A DNA stretch of 64,000 nt from Paracoccaceae bacterium. GTDB lineage: Bacteria; Pseudomonadota; Alphaproteobacteria; Rhodobacterales; Rhodobacteraceae. Positions 61,382 to 64,000 of the stretch are shown here, piece by piece. Each line of letters starts with the position of its first letter. Position 1 is the first letter of the stretch. Where the stretch lies: positions 20,857-84,856 of the forward strand of contig JAPOXR010000014.1 in the NCBI GenBank assembly GCA_026706985.1. The letters run 5' to 3'. A program made the translations under genes and the position numbers. Under the pieces are notes generated by a model. It did not search any database, was not told the origin of the DNA, and saw only the letters and a list, made by a program, of their open reading frames with translations.

Positions 61382-62650
61382 TCAGACTTTGATGCCGTCG
61401 GTTTTCAGACCGTTGATGATGCTTCCGGTGGCTGGCACGAGCGGGATCAATGCCGCCTGTAGCGAATGATATAGATCCGGCTTACCAAACCACGGATCGG
61501 TGACCGGCGACAGATCATTGTTGAGCTGGTGGTGCCATGACCCCAGTTCGCGGTCAATCAGATGCGCCTCGCACCAATCCCAGACCCGGCGGTACCAGAA
61601 TTCATAGAAATCACCGCGAACATGCTCTCCCAACCAATGGGCAGCACCTATTCCTTCGGTGCATGGCCACCAGTAACGGTCGCGGTCGACCGGCTCACCG
61701 TCCCAGCCCACTGTGAAATAAAAACCTCCGCCGCTGTCATCCCAGCCTTCTGCGGTCGCTTGGCGGAACATTGATACCGCGGAGTCTTTCATCCAGTCGT
61801 GTTTGGCCCCGCCGGACACCCAGAGCTGCAGCAGCAGTCGTGACCACTCAAGCCAGTGACCGATTGTCGAGCCATAGGGGCGGAAGACATCGCGGTCATA
61901 GTCAAAATCAATCGACCAGTCAGACTTGAAATGTTCGGGTAGGCGCCAATGGTTGTTCGCAGTGATATTCCGGATCAGCAATGTTGCGATCCTTTCCGCC
62001 TTTCGCAGGTATTCTCCGTCACCGGTGACTTCATGAGCCGCCATCAGCGCCTCTGTCAGGTGCATGTTCGAGTTTTGCCCGCGATAGGATTCGACCGGCA
62101 TCCAGTCAGCCTGGAAATCTTCATGGATTGCGCCGTGCTGTTCTTCCCAAAACCGGTTGAACAGGATGTCAGTGATGTCCTCCAGCAGCATGTCAGCATC
62201 GGGATGCCCGACCGCTTTCGCGCTGGCGGCCGCCAGCAATGTGAAAGCGTGGCCGTACGCGACCTTCGCGCTGTTAGTCGGGCCGTTATAACCCGTTGCC
62301 CAGTGATAGCCGCCATGCTCATTATCGCGGTGGCCATTCCACATGAACTCGACGCCATGGTCCACGAGCCGGTCTGCGCCCGGCCTCCCCATCAGGTGAC
62401 CGATTGCGAAACAGTAGATGATACGGGTTGTGTTAAAGAGGTTGCGGGTCGGTTCGGGTGCCGGCGGCCATCCCGTCGGCAGCGGCTCGCCGCGGCCATC
62501 CAGATCAAAGAAACCGCCGCGGGGGTCTATCGAGTTCGTCTGATAAAAATCAAACAGACGCGTCGCTTCGCCAAGCAGCCAGTTCCTGTGACTGGATTGT
62601 TTGACCCAGCGCGGTCCTTGTGGGGTTTCCCCATCCTTATGCATCGGCAT
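61382..62650 (-). CDS. AGE-family aldose-ketose isomerase (YihS/mannose-isomerase-like)
   Basis: A 422-aa alpha/alpha-barrel enzyme. Compared with E. coli YihS from memory, all catalytic residues are present: Arg in FNTTRIIYCF, His in QNSNMHLTEAL, His-x-x-Glu in GHWLEWSRLLL and the late His in KPDLYHSLQ. YihS isomerises sulfoquinovose to sulfofructose and mannose to fructose. The region around SWHHQLNND differs from YihS (SWWQELDAD), so specificity may differ. Strong AAGGAGGA before the start; it lies between the IclR regulator and the lactonase genes in one minus-strand operon. Confidence 0.88.
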   Translation of the reverse strand: MPMHKDGETPQGPRWVKQSSHRNWLLGEATRLFDFYQTNSIDPRGGFFDLDGRGEPLPTGWPPAPEPTRNLFNTTRIIYCFAIGHLMGRPGADRLVDHGVEFMWNGHRDNEHGGYHWATGYNGPTNSAKVAYGHAFTLLAAASAKAVGHPDADMLLEDITDILFNRFWEEQHGAIHEDFQADWMPVESYRGQNSNMHLTEALMAAHEVTGDGEYLRKAERIATLLIRNITANNHWRLPEHFKSDWSIDFDYDRDVFRPYGSTIGHWLEWSRLLLQLWVSGGAKHDWMKDSAVSMFRQATAEGWDDSGGGFYFTVGWDGEPVDRDRYWWPCTEGIGAAHWLGEHVRGDFYEFWYRRVWDWCEAHLIDRELGSWHHQLNNDLSPVTDPWFGKPDLYHSLQAALIPLVPATGSIINGLKTDGIKV

Positions 62651-62665
62651 GTCTCGGGGTCCTCC

Positions 62666-63487
62666 TTAGAGACTTGACTGGCGGTTCCTTGGTTCCGGCA
62701 AATGTAATGGCGGAGCCATCACGGTTGCCAGTGTTTTCTTGATCACCCGTGCGTTGTGTTCAATATCCATATTGTTGTCTGCGAGTGACACGACGCTGAC
62801 GGCAGCGGCGGCGCGGTCACCGCTCAAAACGGCGATTGCCACGGCGACAAGGCCTTCGACATTTTCCTGGTTGTCGATTCCATAACCGCGTTCCCGGGTG
62901 TCGCAGATGCGTTTCCATTCCTCATCCAAATCTCTTGGAGCATTGGGCGTACGCGGAATCAGTGCGTTTTCGAACCGTGTTCGGAATGCATGGTAGGTTG
63001 TAAACTCCTGAGCGATCATTGCGCGACCCATGGCGGTGGTGAGCGCCGGCAGGCGCATACCTATCCTGGTGCCCGGTTGGATCGCTCTGTTTGAGTCGAT
63101 TTTGTCGATATAAAGAATTTCGTGCCCGTCGAGCACCGAGATATGACAGACTTCGTTCAATTGCTCAGCCAGCAGCTGCACCGCGGGCCGAAGCGTCGCC
63201 CGGATGTCGAGTGAGTTTAAATAACTGAGCGAGAGTTGACCGAGCGCCGATCCCAGACGGTAAAAGCCTGTCGTGGGTGTCTGCTCGACGAAATTCCGGA
63301 AGCGTAGCGCTGAAAGGGTCACGTGCAGGCTTGACTTATTCAGTTTGAGGCGGCTGGCAATTTCGCTGAGCGGCAGGCCACCGGGACCCGCATCGGCCAG
63401 CGAGAGCAATGCCAGCAGTGCCTTATCGACGCTCGGCATGGTAGTGTGGGGTGGCTTTTCTCCCATGACGGCGCGCGTTTCGGTCAT
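62666..63487 (-). CDS. IclR-family transcriptional regulator
   Basis: A 273-aa regulator with an N-terminal winged helix (PLSEIASRLKLNKSSLHVTLSALRFRNFVEQ) and the IclR effector domain (VCHISVLDGHEILYIDKID, RLPALTTAMGRAMIA, GYGIDNQENVEGLVAVAIAVL). Start ATG 63487 (MTETRAVMGEK); a longer frame to 63589 adds nothing. First gene of the minus-strand operon with the isomerase and lactonase, so it probably regulates them and itself. Its promoter region (63488-63673) is cut short by the ISAs1 element at 63674. Confidence 0.92.
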   Translation of the reverse strand: MTETRAVMGEKPPHTTMPSVDKALLALLSLADAGPGGLPLSEIASRLKLNKSSLHVTLSALRFRNFVEQTPTTGFYRLGSALGQLSLSYLNSLDIRATLRPAVQLLAEQLNEVCHISVLDGHEILYIDKIDSNRAIQPGTRIGMRLPALTTAMGRAMIAQEFTTYHAFRTRFENALIPRTPNAPRDLDEEWKRICDTRERGYGIDNQENVEGLVAVAIAVLSGDRAAAAVSVVSLADNNMDIEHNARVIKKTLATVMAPPLHLPEPRNRQSSL

Positions 63488-63673
63488 GTTGTCAATCGAT
63501 GCTCTTTGTCCTTCCGGTTCGCGCCCGCAAAGCAAATCCGCGCATTTTATGCGCGGTTTTCTTAGTTCCGGCAATACCGGTTCCTGCAAAACCGGTCCTG
63601 CTTGACCGCAGCACTGGCGAAAGCTAATTCAATAATGCCAAACATTGTTTGTCAATAACAACTCATTTGACAT

Positions 63674-64000
63674 CAGGGCTATCGCGTTTGAAAATATTCT
63701 TCTTGGCTTTTGTACGGCTGCATGATTTCCTGTTGAAAAACAACAGGCTGAGGCAGTGTGATGCAGGATATGGCATGGATATTCGAGGGGGTTGAAGACC
63801 CCCGGACAAGCAACGCGACCCGTCATGATCTCCATGAAATGCTCATGATTGCGCTTTTATGCGTGATCTGCGGGGGTCGGACATGCACCGACATGGCTCT
63901 TTTCGGGCGTTCAAAGGAGGAGTTTCTCCGCCGTTTCATGAAGCTTGAGCACGGTATTCCGAGCCATGACGCCTTCTCCGCGCTGTTCAGGATTATCGAT
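63674..64000 (+). mobile_element. ISAs1-family insertion sequence, second copy (right part outside window)
   Basis: Begins with the same 17-bp inverted repeat (CAGGGCTATCGCGTTTG) and runs to the window edge, differing from the copy at 35407 by only a handful of substitutions. Same orientation. The 9 bp in front are ATTTGACAT; if inserted intact, the same 9 bp should follow its right end beyond the window. Confidence 0.93.
63761..64000 (+). CDS. ISAs1-family transposase, second copy (partial at window edge)
   Basis: ATG 63761 begins MQDMAWIFEGVEDP, near-identical to the transposase at 35494 (for example Leu4 to Met and a Thr to Lys change shortly after a Pro-Arg). The first 80 codons are intact with no stop; the remainder lies outside the window. 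Confidence 0.93.
   Translation, partial: MQDMAWIFEGVEDPRTSNATRHDLHEMLMIALLCVICGGRTCTDMALFGRSKEEFLRRFMKLEHGIPSHDAFSALFRIID

Noticed and set aside
1..64000. UGA as a sense codon throughout this genome
   Set aside because: Many intact genes (for example rlmN's neighbours, leuB, asd's neighbour genes, transketolase C-subunit) end at TGA at the correct family length, so TGA is a normal stop. Only local read-through remains possible.
1..64000. CRISPR arrays
   Set aside because: No regularly spaced direct repeats were seen, and no cas genes are present.
35407..64000. The 28-kb segment between IS copies as a composite transposon
   Set aside because: It contains core genes (xth, a ubiquinone hydroxylase, trm112) in their usual alphaproteobacterial neighbourhood, so it is ordinary chromosome between two independent insertions.

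Overview
The window looks like a chromosomal stretch of an alphaproteobacterium, most likely Rhodobacterales or close to it. The basis is family content: an IalB-type protein next to rlmN, a DUF2794 protein, HspQ, a thioredoxin/LON-domain/Trm112/UbiH neighbourhood, and many ABC, TRAP and BCCT transporters. This is inference; there is no rRNA gene to settle it. TGA is an ordinary stop codon here. Several genes are broken (a BCCT transporter, a HipA kinase, an HsdS subunit, an AAA ATPase, a serine recombinase, an IS110 transposase), and there are two copies of one ISAs1-family element. This fits a genome that is losing genes, as in a host-associated or recently restricted lineage.

Layout. 0-2 kb: end of a taurine/sulfonate-type ABC transporter, whose permease carries an extra cadherin/tandem-95-like periplasmic domain. 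2-6 kb: envelope genes (two L,D-transpeptidases, a CAP-domain lipoprotein, IalB-like protein) and rlmN. 6.3-8.4 kb: leuCD. 8.4-22.5 kb: transporters and small-molecule genes (BCCT pseudogene, CUT1 sugar ABC operon, TRAP operon, D-amino-acid-dehydrogenase-like oxidoreductase, Asp/Glu-racemase-like protein, SRAP protein). 22.6 kb: leuB. 23.7-26.8 kb: a small accessory patch (gene split by an in-frame TGA, VapBC, HsdS remnant) ending at tRNA-Pro(CGG). 27-35 kb: metabolic and housekeeping genes (KDG-type kinase, asd, M17 aminopeptidase, NlpC/P60 protein, DUF2794, gamma-glutamyltransferase, HspQ). 35.4-36.65 kb: complete ISAs1-family element with 9-bp target duplication. 36.7-43.1 kb: a second accessory patch around a large STAND/MNS-like ATPase with a nuclease-like domain, an ankyrin protein and an ATPase remnant, with an orphan response regulator and xth inside it. 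43.3-52.6 kb: housekeeping genes followed by a complete branched-chain-amino-acid-type ABC operon. 53-63.6 kb: IS110 remnant, then a self-contained carbohydrate locus. 63.67 kb to the end: start of the second ISAs1 copy, in the same orientation as the first.

The carbohydrate locus at 53.6-63.5 kb is the most interesting system. One strand encodes a split transketolase, a CUT2/Frc-like ABC importer and a SorC-type regulator. The other strand encodes an IclR regulator, an AGE-family aldose-ketose isomerase with its catalytic residues intact, and an SMP-30-type lactonase. There is no sugar kinase. Isomerase plus transketolase without a kinase is the logic of the sulfo-transketolase route for sulfoquinovose, so a route for an unphosphorylated or sulfonated sugar is a testable hypothesis; the substrate cannot be read from sequence.

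A recurring regulatory theme is that all four complete solute-binding-protein genes (CUT1, TRAP, Liv, CUT2) are followed, before the next transporter gene, by a GC-rich stem-loop. This is the expected arrangement for raising binding-protein expression over that of the membrane and ATPase subunits.
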